Notes: generated by a model not told the origin, from the sequence alone. DNA of 64,000 bases from Clostridia bacterium (GCA_017500845.1 JAFVXY010000002.1:1-64000), one strand, 5' to 3'; positions 19,081 to 28,415 are shown, counted from the stretch's first letter. Numbers and translations: made by a program.

Positions 19081-19518
19081 TCAAGCAGCCTTAAGAAGCT
19101 TTTTGTACGTGCGCGTCACAAGCGCAACGTCCTTATATTCCTCGTCCAGTCTTTCCTTGGTGTAGCCGTAATAGGCAAGAATTTTTGTTAGCTTCTTAAT
19201 TGTACGCAATAGCTGTCTGTACGCTCCCCCCTTACCAAGCGACAGCTTTTCGCCCATTTCGGACAGCGACACGCCTCGAGCATATCCATCAACAATGTAA
19301 AACTCCTTTGCGCTAAGCGACTCCTTCATCTTGTCGTGCAACACTCTTAGGTTTATTATTCGCACCTTCTTGTCGTTTAACTTTATAATAGCGTTAAATA
19401 GGTCTACGGTGGGCACGGTCAAAAGCGCCGCCATACCCTCCACCTGCTTGTCAATAGAATATGTAAGCGCGTCGAATTTGTTATTAAGTGCAAAAATTAC
19501 TCGTATCCAATTTTTCAT
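19081..19518 (-). CDS. Phage HTH regulator (sigma-70 region-4-like)
   Basis: This 145-residue protein has a helical N-terminus and a C-terminal helix-turn-helix-like stretch. SLSAKEFYIVDGYARGVSLSEMGEKLSLGKGGAYRQLLRTIKKL resembles sigma region 4 or the ArpU/late-regulator type of phage proteins. It is first in the cassette direction, with an AAAGGAG site and an extended TGATATAGT -10-like element. It may switch on the minus-strand structural genes. The link to promoters in the cassette is inferred, as no shared promoter box was found. Confidence 0.6.
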   Translation of the reverse strand: MKNWIRVIFALNNKFDALTYSIDKQVEGMAALLTVPTVDLFNAIIKLNDKKVRIINLRVLHDKMKESLSAKEFYIVDGYARGVSLSEMGEKLSLGKGGAYRQLLRTIKKLTKILAYYGYTKERLDEEYKDVALVTRTYKKLLKAA

Positions 19519-19604
19519 AATAACTCTCCTTTCGCATTGATTGCACGCTTACTATATCACACCATTGTGGACAACGTACTGTCGTGTATTTACAATCGTT
19601 CGCG

Positions 19605-20690
19605 CTATTTATGTCTATTTTTTGAAGAAAGCACGGCACTCTCATACGAATATTTTAGACTATCCTTATTCCTTTTGCTTTTTATTGCTCCCTCTATAAG
19701 ACGGTCAATAAGCTCCACAAAGGTTACTCCGCTATAGCTAAACAGGTATTCGCTAAGCGAGCCGGGCACGGTGTTTATTTCGTTTACGTACACATCTTCG
19801 CCCTTTACCAAAAAGTCAATTCTCGCGATCCCGCTACATCCTACTGCCACAAAAACCTTTTCGGCAAGCGAACGAATTTTTTGGCGCATGCCGTCGGGCA
19901 AATCGGCAGGCATTTTTCGCACCTCCGTTTTTACCGATCGCATATACTTGTCGTCAAAGCTCAAAAAGCCGTCAAAGCCCACGGGTTGCTCGACCTCACT
20001 GCTTACAACAAGGTCGTCATAGCCAAGCACCGCGCAATTCACCTCGACAAAATCGGTAAGGGCTTTTTCCACAATAGCTCGCCTATCCCACTCGAACGCT
20101 CCGTCAAGCAGAACAAAAAGCTCGCGATAATCGTTTGCAATACCTATGCCAATACTGCTACCCAAATTGCAAGGCTTGACGATCAACGGAAAATCCAAGC
20201 CACTTGCGCGCTCCTCTATATCGTAGCCCACGTTGGCGTATTCGTGCTTGCATACCCCAAAGTACGGCAAAACGGGCAAGCCGTAAGCGTCCATAACCTG
20301 CTTAAACAGCAGCTTATCCATACCCACAGCCGAGGCGCGAACGTCACTGCCCACGTACGGAATAGCGGCAAGCTCGAGTAAACCACTAAGCGCACCGTCC
20401 TCGCCTCCGCGGCCGTGACAAGCGTTGATTACGCAATCAAGCTTAACCGGTCTTCCACCCACCGTCATACCGCCGCTGCCCGGGACAAAAATGACTTTTT
20501 TGCCCTTAACATCGCCCTCAAACGTATCGGTTCGATCAAAGTCCTTGCCGCTTATCATCTCGCCCTCGCGCGTAATATAAACGGGAATAACCTCGTGCCT
20601 TATGCTTGCGGCGTTTACCGCCATCACCCCGGTAATAATACTGATATCGTGCTCGGACGACCTTCCGCCAAAAACAACCGCTATTTTCAT
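19605..20690 (-). CDS. ddl: D-alanine--D-alanine ligase
   Basis: This ATP-grasp enzyme makes the D-Ala-D-Ala dipeptide for peptidoglycan. The 361-residue form begins MKIAVVFGGRSSEHDISI, the family start, at the ATG (20690) that overlaps the glmM stop (ATGA). A longer in-frame start at 20708 is unlikely. It shows the N-terminal Rossmann-like Gly loop (GGRSSEH), the ATP-grasp middle (FPLIVKPCNLGSSIGIGIA) and the C-terminal NEINTVPG motif with the metal-binding Asn. It lies downstream of glmM in a cell-wall precursor unit. The phage cassette begins just beyond its stop codon. Confidence 0.95.
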   Translation of the reverse strand: MKIAVVFGGRSSEHDISIITGVMAVNAASIRHEVIPVYITREGEMISGKDFDRTDTFEGDVKGKKVIFVPGSGGMTVGGRPVKLDCVINACHGRGGEDGALSGLLELAAIPYVGSDVRASAVGMDKLLFKQVMDAYGLPVLPYFGVCKHEYANVGYDIEERASGLDFPLIVKPCNLGSSIGIGIANDYRELFVLLDGAFEWDRRAIVEKALTDFVEVNCAVLGYDDLVVSSEVEQPVGFDGFLSFDDKYMRSVKTEVRKMPADLPDGMRQKIRSLAEKVFVAVGCSGIARIDFLVKGEDVYVNEINTVPGSLSEYLFSYSGVTFVELIDRLIEGAIKSKRNKDSLKYSYESAVLSSKNRHK

Positions 20691-21919
20691 AACTCCCCCT
20701 TTTCGCACAATTTTATAGTAGTGGTCAATAAATCAACTATACGGTCAAGCAAATTTCCGTCCTCGCCCTCTGCCATAACACGTATTTTTGCTTCCGTTCC
20801 GCTTGCGCGCACAATCAGTCTGCCGCCCCCAATCGTCGCCTCGCACTCCGCTTTAGCCCGCAAAAACCTATGGTCAAACAAAACCGCTGCGCTTGCAGAA
20901 ACCGACTCCAGCCTTTGCGGAATAAGACTTAGACGCTCGAATTTTTCAATAGCGCTAAGCCGCAAAGCGGTTAGAACTCCGTCCCCCGAAACGGCAGGAG
21001 ATATTATGTAATGACCGCTTTGCTCGCCGCCAAGCGTAAAGCCCTGCCGTGCCATTTCCTCGCTTATGTGCTTGTCACCAACCGCCGTGCGTACAAATTT
21101 TATACCCAAGCTACCCAGCGCACACTCCAACGCACCGTTGTTCATAATCGTACCCACCACGCCGCGCGGCTTAGTAAGCAGCGCAAGATTGTAAAGCACC
21201 GAATCGCCGTCTACCTCGCCGCCGCACGTTACAGCCAGCCTATCGGCATCGCCGTCAAAGGCAAATCCAAGTCCGTCAGTCATAGAGGCAACAAATGACG
21301 GGTACAGCGCACCCACGCCGCAGTTGATCTTGTCCCCCTCGGGCGTTTCGTTTACCGCACGAACCTTCGCGCCGCACCGCAAAAATGCCTCTGCCGCCAC
21401 CGTACTGCCCGCACCAAAGGCGCAGTCCAGTACCACCTCTCGGCCACAAAGATTTCCGCCTTGACTTACGAGAAAATCTACGTACTCCTGCCTGCCCTCA
21501 CCAAACTCGAACTGACTCCCGTACCCACGCGCCATAATGGGATGGTCCATAAAATACTCCACCTGCGCCTCATCCTCGGCAGTAAGCTTGCAACCGTTGC
21601 CACCAAAAAACTTTAGTCCGTTGTAGCAAGGCGGGTTGTGCGATGCGCTAACCATAATGCCACCGCACCTATGCTTTGCCGCAAGAAAAGAAACACACGG
21701 CGAGGGCACTATGCCCACCCTTTTTACTCTACAGCCGCCCCTTAGCAAGCCGCTTATCACAGCGCCGCTAAGCGCCTCGCCCGACGTGCGAGTATCGGTG
21801 CCCACAATCACGTCGCCGCCAAAGGCTAAGGCAAACCCAAGTCCCGCGTTATAAGCAAGCGCCTCGGTCATTTTCTCGCCGTAAACTCCCCTTATTCCGT
21901 CCGTTCCGAAATATTTCAT
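20687..21919 (-). CDS. glmM: Phosphoglucosamine mutase
   Basis: This enzyme converts glucosamine-6-phosphate to glucosamine-1-phosphate for UDP-GlcNAc. At 410 residues (from the ATG at 21919, with a CGGGGGAG site) it is shorter than the usual 445-450. The phosphoserine loop SASHNP has Ser93, the magnesium-binding loop reads DGDADR and RASGTEAKIRV lies near the C-terminus. The 24-nt-long upstream extension is not likely coding. It is divergent from the exporter and works with glmS, encoded next to it on the other strand. Confidence 0.93.
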   Translation of the reverse strand: MKYFGTDGIRGVYGEKMTEALAYNAGLGFALAFGGDVIVGTDTRTSGEALSGAVISGLLRGGCRVKRVGIVPSPCVSFLAAKHRCGGIMVSASHNPPCYNGLKFFGGNGCKLTAEDEAQVEYFMDHPIMARGYGSQFEFGEGRQEYVDFLVSQGGNLCGREVVLDCAFGAGSTVAAEAFLRCGAKVRAVNETPEGDKINCGVGALYPSFVASMTDGLGFAFDGDADRLAVTCGGEVDGDSVLYNLALLTKPRGVVGTIMNNGALECALGSLGIKFVRTAVGDKHISEEMARQGFTLGGEQSGHYIISPAVSGDGVLTALRLSAIEKFERLSLIPQRLESVSASAAVLFDHRFLRAKAECEATIGGGRLIVRASGTEAKIRVMAEGEDGNLLDRIVDLLTTTIKLCEKGEL

Positions 21920-21984
21920 ACTCCCCCGATATGTAATTATTTTTTTGCCTACCATATACTATGTACCAAAGCGAGGTGTTGTGA

Positions 21985-22599
21985 ATGAACGAATTGATAG
22001 ATAGAATTTTTGAGCATTTGCTTTCGAGCGGAATAGATGTGCGTGTTGTCGTAATCATGGTAGCACTACTGCCTATTGCCGAGGCTCGACTTGCTATCCC
22101 CATGGCAATCAAGTGTGGGCTCTCCCCCTTTTCGGCATTTTTGTGCGGCTTTATAGGCTCGTCACTGGCCGTGCCCGTGCTTTTGCTCGTGCTTATTCCG
22201 CTTATAAAAAGGCTTGCTTCATCCAAGCTCTTCAAAAAAATCGGTGAGGGCGCTCTTGATCGCTTTAACGATAAAGCCGAAAGCATTGTGGGAAGTGACG
22301 CCAAAAAGCTGATTGGAACCGCAACGTTCGTTGCGATTCCCCTACCCCTTACGGGCGTATGGACGGGAAGTGCGGTAGCCTCAATTCTCGCCTTGCCGTA
22401 CCTAAAATCGCTGATTGCGGTAACGCTTGGCAATTTGGCTGCATCTATTATAGTTGTTATCATAACGGTTGCACTTAACGAATATATTAATCTCATAATG
22501 GCGGCGTTTACGCTGATTGCATTTCTCGCGGCTTGCCTTATGATAGTCAAAGCGCTTACGCCCAAAAAGAAAAAGGACGCCGTAACAAAGGACGACTGA
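21985..22599 (+). CDS. Small multidrug-export-family membrane protein
   Basis: This 204-residue integral membrane protein has about five hydrophobic segments (18-35, 42-62, 100-120, 128-150 and 160-180). It has the signature PIAEARLAIPMAIKCG in the first third and GVWTGSAVASILALPY in the middle. This is the COG2426/small multi-drug export family. The substrate is unknown and the family name should not be taken as proof of drug efflux. It has a GAGGTG ribosome site and a TATACT -10 element upstream, and precedes glmS by 43 bp. Confidence 0.85.
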   Translation: MNELIDRIFEHLLSSGIDVRVVVIMVALLPIAEARLAIPMAIKCGLSPFSAFLCGFIGSSLAVPVLLLVLIPLIKRLASSKLFKKIGEGALDRFNDKAESIVGSDAKKLIGTATFVAIPLPLTGVWTGSAVASILALPYLKSLIAVTLGNLAASIIVVIITVALNEYINLIMAAFTLIAFLAACLMIVKALTPKKKKDAVTKDD

Positions 22600-22642
22600 T
22601 TAGACCAACGATTGATTACAACCTAAATATCAGGAGAATTTT

Positions 22643-24412
22643 ATGTGCGGAATTGTCGGCTATATTGGCAATCAAAATGCAACGCCCATTCTTTTCAATG
22701 GGCTAAAACGACTTGAATATCGTGGCTACGACTCGGCAGGCATTGCCACAATCGACAGCAACAAAATTAGAATAAAAAAAGCCGAGGGCAGGCTATGTAA
22801 TCTTATCCAAATCGCCTCAAGCGAATGTGGCAATATCGGCATCGGGCATACGAGGTGGGCTACACACGGCTGTCCGGATGCAAAAAACGCTCATCCGCAC
22901 CTATCGCAAAGCGGTACTTTTGCAATCGTTCACAACGGCATTATCGAAAATTACGCCGAGCTTAAATCGTTTTTGAGCATACGTGGCTTTACTTTTGTGT
23001 CCGACACAGACAGCGAGGTTATCGCGCATCTACTTGACTACTACTACGATGGCGATGCAATCGAGGCGATTTTGGCTACCGCCAGCCGCCTTGTCGGCTC
23101 ATACGCGCTTGGTATAATTTGCCGCGACGACCACCGCCTTTTTGCAATAAAAAAAGACAGCCCTCTTGTGGTTGGACTGTCAAAAAGCGAGGCTTATATC
23201 GCCTCGGATATGCAAGCGCTTACCGACAAAACTCGTGACTTTTACATATTGAATAGCGGCGAAATCGCGATTATCTCGCTTGTGGGCGGCTTACCCAAAA
23301 TAAAGGTAATGAACACACGCGGAAAAAGCATTCAAAAAGATATTTACCGTGCCGAGGCAGAGGGCGAAACCGCAGACAAGGGGAACTACCCTCACTTTAT
23401 GCTTAAGGAGATTTACGAGCAGCCTACCGCCATAGAGCGCACGCTGAAGGCGCAGCTTAATGCGCCACTCCCTTTTTTGAGCAACATAGGCGGAATGCAT
23501 ATTATAGGATGCGGCTCGGCATATCACGCCGCGCTTATGGGCAAATACGTAATCGAAGCACTTACGGGCATGCGTGTCAATGCCGATATCGCAAGCGAAT
23601 TTCGTTATCGCAACCCTCGTCTTCAGTCTAACGACCTGCTCCTTGCCATAAGCCAAAGCGGCGAAACCGCGGACACCATCGGGGCGTGCCTCGTTGCGCA
23701 AGACAAATGCAAAACCGCCTGTATCGTCAACGTGCCCGAAAGCTCGCTTACCCATATAGCCTCGCCTATGTACACCTATGCCGGCAGCGAGGTTGCCGTA
23801 GCCACAACAAAGGGGTTTACCACTCAGCTGCTTAACCTATACGTTATTGCTTTGCGTTTGCTACAAAAACGAGGGGACGTACGTGCAAAACTGTTGCAAG
23901 ACGAGCTTACAGCCCTCCCCTTTGCAATATCCAAAACGCTTGAGCTCGAGGGGCAAATCAAGGATCTATCCGCCATTGTTGCTCCGCATGAAACGGCTTA
24001 TTTTATCGGCAGAGGTGCAGACTACGCCTCCGCCAAGGAAAGCGCGCTAAAGCTAAAGGAAATATCGTACATTCATGCCGACTGCTACCCTGCGGGCGAG
24101 CTGAAGCACGGCACGATTTCGCTTATAGAAAAAGGCTCGGTCGTAGTTGCAATTGCAACGGACAAAGCCTTACTTGACAAAACGGTATCTAATATCATCG
24201 AGGTTAAGGCGCGCGGCGCATTTGTTATCGGCATATCTTGCTTTGATATAAGCCACGTTTGCGACAGGCTGATTTGTATCCCTCAAGCGCAATACACCTC
24301 ACCCATACTTGCTTCGGTTGCCGCACAGCTACTATCCTATCATACCGCACTAACCAGGGGATGCGATATCGACAAGCCGCGCAACCTCGCAAAATCCGTA
24401 ACGGTAGAATAA
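22643..24412 (+). CDS. glmS: Glutamine--fructose-6-phosphate aminotransferase
   Basis: This enzyme makes glucosamine-6-phosphate from fructose-6-phosphate and glutamine, the first step to UDP-GlcNAc. The 589-residue protein starts with the class-II glutaminase N-terminus (MCGIVGYIG, Cys2 nucleophile). It has HTRWATHG and HNGIIENY motifs, two SIS isomerase domains (for example GCGSAYHAAL and SQSGETADT) and the AKSVTVE C-terminus typical of the family. An AGGAG site lies 8 nt upstream. No glmS ribozyme is possible in the 43-nt gap before it. With glmM and ddl this makes a cell-wall precursor block. Confidence 0.97.
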   Translation: MCGIVGYIGNQNATPILFNGLKRLEYRGYDSAGIATIDSNKIRIKKAEGRLCNLIQIASSECGNIGIGHTRWATHGCPDAKNAHPHLSQSGTFAIVHNGIIENYAELKSFLSIRGFTFVSDTDSEVIAHLLDYYYDGDAIEAILATASRLVGSYALGIICRDDHRLFAIKKDSPLVVGLSKSEAYIASDMQALTDKTRDFYILNSGEIAIISLVGGLPKIKVMNTRGKSIQKDIYRAEAEGETADKGNYPHFMLKEIYEQPTAIERTLKAQLNAPLPFLSNIGGMHIIGCGSAYHAALMGKYVIEALTGMRVNADIASEFRYRNPRLQSNDLLLAISQSGETADTIGACLVAQDKCKTACIVNVPESSLTHIASPMYTYAGSEVAVATTKGFTTQLLNLYVIALRLLQKRGDVRAKLLQDELTALPFAISKTLELEGQIKDLSAIVAPHETAYFIGRGADYASAKESALKLKEISYIHADCYPAGELKHGTISLIEKGSVVVAIATDKALLDKTVSNIIEVKARGAFVIGISCFDISHVCDRLICIPQAQYTSPILASVAAQLLSYHTALTRGCDIDKPRNLAKSVTVE

Positions 24413-24814
24413 ATTCTTAGACACAAAATTTACTATTGTGCAAAGCATAACAAAATTTTGTTTCTTATATATTATTTAAATTTAGTCTTTTAGCCAAAAA
24501 TATCTAATATTCTTTCCGTTTCCCTCACGCTTGAGCTTTTCTATGACAACTAAATTCCTAAACCCACCCTCGATTCCTTAAAAAACAACACATTTTAAGG
24601 GAATAGTCAACAGATTAAGAGATATTTTCTTAATTTAATTTCATAGATAATGAATTTATTTATTTTATGAAATTTGTCTTTATAATACTAAAACACAAAA
24701 ATCCAGCATAGTCAAAAGACTATGTTGGATTTTTTTATATACTCTAATATTCAGCATTTTCTTGGACTTAATACTTTGTTATAAATCCCACAATTTTTTC
24801 GCCGTTTTTTGTTT
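24413..24814. other. Gene-free AT-rich interval
   Basis: About 400 bp between glmS and the aldo/keto reductase, which are convergent. It contains an AT-rich stretch with short self-complementary AT words and one good terminator (24697-24736). I see no coding sequence, no tRNA and no conserved riboswitch element in it. Confidence 0.7.
24697..24736. terminator. Bidirectional intrinsic terminator between glmS and the aldo/keto reductase
   Basis: A 14-bp stem, AATCCAGCATAGTC (24700-24713 region) against GACTATGTTGGATT, has one G-T pair and an AAAA loop. An A run lies on one side and a T run on the other. It can end both the plus-strand glmS and the minus-strand reductase transcripts. Confidence 0.8.
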
Positions 24815-26005
24815 TCATTTTCTTGTGCTTGCTTTAAGCTTTTTTGCCGCTTCCTCTCTTTCGCGGCTGATATCCGCCCACTTGGGCATTTTTGAGGTTG
24901 CTTGCACCAAATCCTTAAGCACCGCGGGGATATCTATATTTTGCGGACAAACCTTTACGCACTTTCCGCACGAAATACAAGCGGCTGGGCGGTTTTCCTC
25001 GGGCATAGCCTCTATTCTCATCGAAGCATTCACGGACGGCGAGAATTTAATCTCGTTATAAATGCTTATCATCATCGGAATATTGATTTTGCTTTCACAG
25101 CCGTCCACGCAATATCTGCACGAGGTACACGGAACTGCGCTGTGCATTTTAGCCACCGCGCTATCGATAATGGTCTGCTCGGATTCCGTAAGCGGCTGAC
25201 GGGAGCTAAAGGTTTTTATATTGTCAAGCGTTTGCTCAAGATTGGACATGCCGCTGAGAACGGTGGTCACGCCGCTTTTACCCATCAACCAACGCATAGC
25301 CCACGAAGCAACCGAGTCATCGGGGCGTGCTTTACGCATAGCCGCCTCGGTTTGCTCGTCAAGCTTAGCAAGCCTGCCGCCGCGAACAGGCTCCATAACA
25401 AAAACGGGAATATTGCGCGAGCAAAGCAGGTCGTACTTGGCCTTTGCGTCCTGAAGCGTCCAGTCAAGATAGTTAAGCTGAATTTGACAAAACTCCATTT
25501 CGTCGCCACAATAATCCAAAAACTTCTTTATCGTATCCAAGCCGCCGTGTGTGGAGAATCCAAGGTGCTTGATTCTGCCAAGGCGCTTTTGCTCTACGAA
25601 GTAGTCCAAAATGCCAAGCTTTTCGTCCATATAAACGCCAATCGAGTTTTCGTACACGTTATGCAATAAATAAAAGTCGAAGTACTCTACGCCGCACTTG
25701 GCAAGCTGCTCTTCAAACACGCCCTTGGGGTCGTAGCTCGAGCTGATTTGGTGTCCGGGGAACTTAGTCGCAAGATAAAAGCTTTCTCTCGGATATCTGG
25801 CAAGTGCCTTACCCATAACCACCTCGGACATTCCTCCGTGATACGGATATGCGGTGTCGTAATAATTAACGCCGCTTTTCATTGCAAGATCCACCATATC
25901 AAATGTGTGCTTCTCGTCGATTTTACCACCCTCATCTACGGGCAAACGCATTGCTCCAAAGGCAAGTGCCGAAAGTTTTTTGTCCTTAAAGCTGTTGTAA
26001 ATCAT
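24815..26005 (-). CDS. Aldo/keto reductase with C-terminal [4Fe-4S] ferredoxin domain
   Basis: This 396-residue oxidoreductase belongs to the COG1453 type. Residues 1-290 are the aldo/keto reductase barrel (NYYDTAYPYHGGMSE for the catalytic Asp/Tyr, LATKFPGH for the Lys, LLHN for the His). Residues 300-375 add a ferredoxin part with clusters CTSCRYCVDGC and CISCGKCVKVCP for two iron-sulfur centres. The physiological substrate is not known. It is a monocistronic minus-strand gene with a GAGGAG site, convergent with glmS. Confidence 0.92.
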   Translation of the reverse strand: MIYNSFKDKKLSALAFGAMRLPVDEGGKIDEKHTFDMVDLAMKSGVNYYDTAYPYHGGMSEVVMGKALARYPRESFYLATKFPGHQISSSYDPKGVFEEQLAKCGVEYFDFYLLHNVYENSIGVYMDEKLGILDYFVEQKRLGRIKHLGFSTHGGLDTIKKFLDYCGDEMEFCQIQLNYLDWTLQDAKAKYDLLCSRNIPVFVMEPVRGGRLAKLDEQTEAAMRKARPDDSVASWAMRWLMGKSGVTTVLSGMSNLEQTLDNIKTFSSRQPLTESEQTIIDSAVAKMHSAVPCTSCRYCVDGCESKINIPMMISIYNEIKFSPSVNASMRIEAMPEENRPAACISCGKCVKVCPQNIDIPAVLKDLVQATSKMPKWADISREREEAAKKLKASTRK

Positions 26006-26054
26006 ATTATCTTCTCCTCTATTTTGTCACGAAAAACGCATATACGTATCTCGA

Positions 26055-27371
26055 TTATTTGTTATTTTCCTTCCATTCCTTGATTGCCTCGTATCGTGCC
26101 TTAAACTTACCCTCAAGCCCCTCCTCGGTGGGCTGATAGTACGACTTACCTACAAGCGAGTCGGGCAAGCACTGCATAGGGCTCATCTTTTCGGCAAGGT
26201 CATGGGCATACTCATATCCCTTGCCGTAACCGACATCCTTCATAAGCCTTGTGGGAGCGTTGCGAATAACCAGCGGAACAGGCTCGGACAGCATATTTAG
26301 GGCATCGCTTTTTGCGGTAAGATATGCGACTTCCATAGCGTTGGACTTGGGCGCAAGCGCAAGATAAACCACTGCCTGGGTAAGGTGAACGCTACACTCG
26401 GGCATACCGATAAAGTGACACGCCTGATATGCGGCAACGGCGATTTCCAGCGCTCGCGGGTCGGCAAGACCAACGTCCTCGCTTGCAAATCTCGTTACTC
26501 GCCTTGCTATATAAATGGGGTCCTCGCCTGCCTCGAGCATTCGTGCAAGCCAATAAACGGAGGCATCTGCATCCGAATTTCGCATAGACTTATGCAAAGC
26601 CGAAATAAGGTTGTAATGCTCCTCGCCGTTCTTGTCGTACAAAAGCGACTTTTTGGAGGTGCATTGCTCGATTGTTTCCTTTGTTACGGTCGTAGTGTCG
26701 CCGTCCACGTCGCCGTTAAGCACAGCCATCTCAAGCGTTGTAAGCGCATAGCGAGCGTCGCCGTTGCTAAATCTGGCAATTACCTCGACAAGCTCGGGGT
26801 CGATATTTACGTTACTGCCGCCAAAGCCGCGCTCGTCACGCAGTGCGCGGAACAAAAGCTGAGTTATATCCTCTGTTTTGAGCTGCTGAAGAACGAATAC
26901 CTTGCAACGCGAAAGCAATGCGCCCACCACCTCGAACGAGGGGTTTTCGGTGGTAGCGCCAATCAAAATAACGCTACCCTTCTCGACGTACGGCAAAAAT
27001 GCGTCCTGCTGAGCCTTGTTGAAGCGATGAATCTCGTCCACAAAAAGTATGGTCTTTTCACCGTAAAGCCTGTTGTGATCGGCTTCCGCCATTATCTGCT
27101 TTATTTCCTTAATGCCACTCGTCACCGCCGAAAAGTTGACAAACTTAGACTTGGTTTGATTAGCGATTATCTTTGCAAGAGTGGTTTTACCCACGCCCGG
27201 CGGCCCCCATAAAATCATAGAGGTCACCCTATCTCCGTCAATAAGGCGGCGCAAAACCTTGCCCTCGCCAATCAAATGCGTTTGCCCAAAAAACTCATCT
27301 AAGCTACGAGGCCTAAGACGTTCGGCAAGCGGCTTGTCTATATCCTGCATAAACAACGACTGCTGCTCCAT
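26055..27371 (-). CDS. rarA: Replication-associated recombination protein RarA (MgsA-type AAA+ ATPase)
   Basis: This AAA+ clamp-loader-like ATPase acts at stalled replication forks. It shows the Walker A GPPGVGKTT, Walker B ILFVDEIHRFNKAQQD with the EIHRFN motif, sensor GATTENPSFE and the C-terminal MgsA tetramerisation domain. The ATG at 27371 is preferred. An in-frame TTG at 27377 overlaps the upstream stop. It follows an unrecognised 232-residue gene in an overlapping pair. In other Firmicutes rarA lies near the 6S RNA gene, which matches the structured RNA found here about 0.8 kb away. Confidence 0.95.
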   Translation of the reverse strand: MEQQSLFMQDIDKPLAERLRPRSLDEFFGQTHLIGEGKVLRRLIDGDRVTSMILWGPPGVGKTTLAKIIANQTKSKFVNFSAVTSGIKEIKQIMAEADHNRLYGEKTILFVDEIHRFNKAQQDAFLPYVEKGSVILIGATTENPSFEVVGALLSRCKVFVLQQLKTEDITQLLFRALRDERGFGGSNVNIDPELVEVIARFSNGDARYALTTLEMAVLNGDVDGDTTTVTKETIEQCTSKKSLLYDKNGEEHYNLISALHKSMRNSDADASVYWLARMLEAGEDPIYIARRVTRFASEDVGLADPRALEIAVAAYQACHFIGMPECSVHLTQAVVYLALAPKSNAMEVAYLTAKSDALNMLSEPVPLVIRNAPTRLMKDVGYGKGYEYAHDLAEKMSPMQCLPDSLVGKSYYQPTEEGLEGKFKARYEAIKEWKENNK

Positions 27372-27373
27372 AA

Positions 27374-28072
27374 TCAATAGTCCAGCTCGTTCAAAAGCGC
27401 AGTCACGTACGGCATAAGGTTGGGCTGAGCCGCAAGACGCTTAAGCCCAAAGGCAAGCGCACGTGCGCCCGAAATATCCGTCCTTGCCTTTGCCGCCACG
27501 TTGTCGCAAAGGAATATGTACTCCTCCTTTTCGGATTGAAGCATTGCCGAATACTTTTCGATTGCATCAGCCAGCTCCATCGCCTGACGCTCGACGTTTT
27601 CGTAGTTGGCGGTGCAAACCTGACTATCCTTTTTATCGCTGATCACCTCGACAACGTACTGCTTAAACGGCACCAAAAGAGCCTTGCAGAACGAAGCATA
27701 CGCGGTGTTTATATCGCCGTTCCACGTAGCCACGTCACCGCCCCAGAAAAATCTGCGCAAAAAGTCGTTAAGGCTGATTTTGTGACTGTCGATATCGGCA
27801 AGAATACAGAACACGAAAGCAACGTGCTCCTTAGGCGCAAAGGGCGGGCGAATTTTACCTGCGTTATAGTCGCGCGCCGCCATGCCGTAATCAAAGCCCT
27901 TAAGCGCCGAAGCCATAATTTGTTGCAAAACGGTGCTGGTTGCCACGGTTTGTAAAATCTTTATAATCTTACCCTCGGCAAGAATATAGCGTGAATTTAT
28001 CATTTCGTCAAGATAGGCGGAAAACTCGTCCACCTTGGAAATATCGTCTGTCATAAGGTCTTTTATATTCAT
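27374..28072 (-). CDS. Unrecognised protein co-transcribed with rarA
   Basis: This soluble, mainly helical 232-residue protein has no signal peptide or transmembrane segment. Distinctive parts are FDYGMAARDYNAGKIRPPFAPKEHVAFVFCILADID near residues 80-115 and FFWGGDVATWNGDINTAYASFC. Its TGA stop overlaps the rarA start region, so it is coupled to rarA. I do not recognise the family. It may be a lineage-specific partner of a fork-repair ATPase, but nothing in the sequence proves this. An AGGTG ribosome site precedes the ATG. Confidence 0.75.
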   Translation of the reverse strand: MNIKDLMTDDISKVDEFSAYLDEMINSRYILAEGKIIKILQTVATSTVLQQIMASALKGFDYGMAARDYNAGKIRPPFAPKEHVAFVFCILADIDSHKISLNDFLRRFFWGGDVATWNGDINTAYASFCKALLVPFKQYVVEVISDKKDSQVCTANYENVERQAMELADAIEKYSAMLQSEKEEYIFLCDNVAAKARTDISGARALAFGLKRLAAQPNLMPYVTALLNELDY

Positions 28073-28151
28073 ACTTACACCTCTTATATTATTCTATCAT
28101 AAAGCCGCCCCAAAACGCAAGTGTTTTTTTGCTAAAGATTTTAGGTATAAT

Positions 28152-28415
28152 CGGGAGCCTATCTGCATATTATAACTATGCAAGCCAAATGGCTTGACCA
28201 AATAAAAGCTTAGATGCGGCGATAAAACAGTTTGCCAAAGGGTTATGCCAAGAAGAACAATAAGCGCATCGCTTAAAGCGCATAACAAAGCCAACAAAAG
28301 CAGTAGTTTATTCGTACGTTTTTTAGGTCGGCAAAAGGTTCCGCCTCTACGGTTATTTGGTCAAATCATTCCGCAGCTTGTAAGCCCGTAGGAAAAATCC
28401 TATGGGCTTTGATTT
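28152..28415 (+). ncRNA. ssrS: Structured RNA, candidate 6S RNA
   Basis: A TATAAT -10 (28146-28151) on the plus strand is followed by a highly folded stretch ending at an intrinsic terminator. A long-range 12-bp perfect helix pairs 28194-28205 with 28353-28364. Inside it, CGATAAA (28220-28226) pairs with TTTATtCG (28307-28314), GTTATGC (28242-28248) with GCATAAC (28280-28286), and a hairpin TAAGCG/CGCTTA (28261-28275) caps the structure. Between the outer helix and the next helix lies a large bubble with 14 nt on the 5' side and a 3' side bearing a small hairpin. This is the arrangement of 6S RNA, the RNA polymerase regulator. Proximity to rarA also fits. No motif search was possible. Confidence 0.65.

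Noticed and set aside
22600..22642. glmS ribozyme upstream of glmS
   Set aside because: The space between the preceding stop codon and glmS is only 43 nt, too short for the ribozyme.
24660..24690. A plus-strand promoter (TTTATT-16-TATAAT) before the terminator at 24697
   Set aside because: The transcript would consist only of the terminator hairpin, so the match is more likely an AT-rich coincidence.
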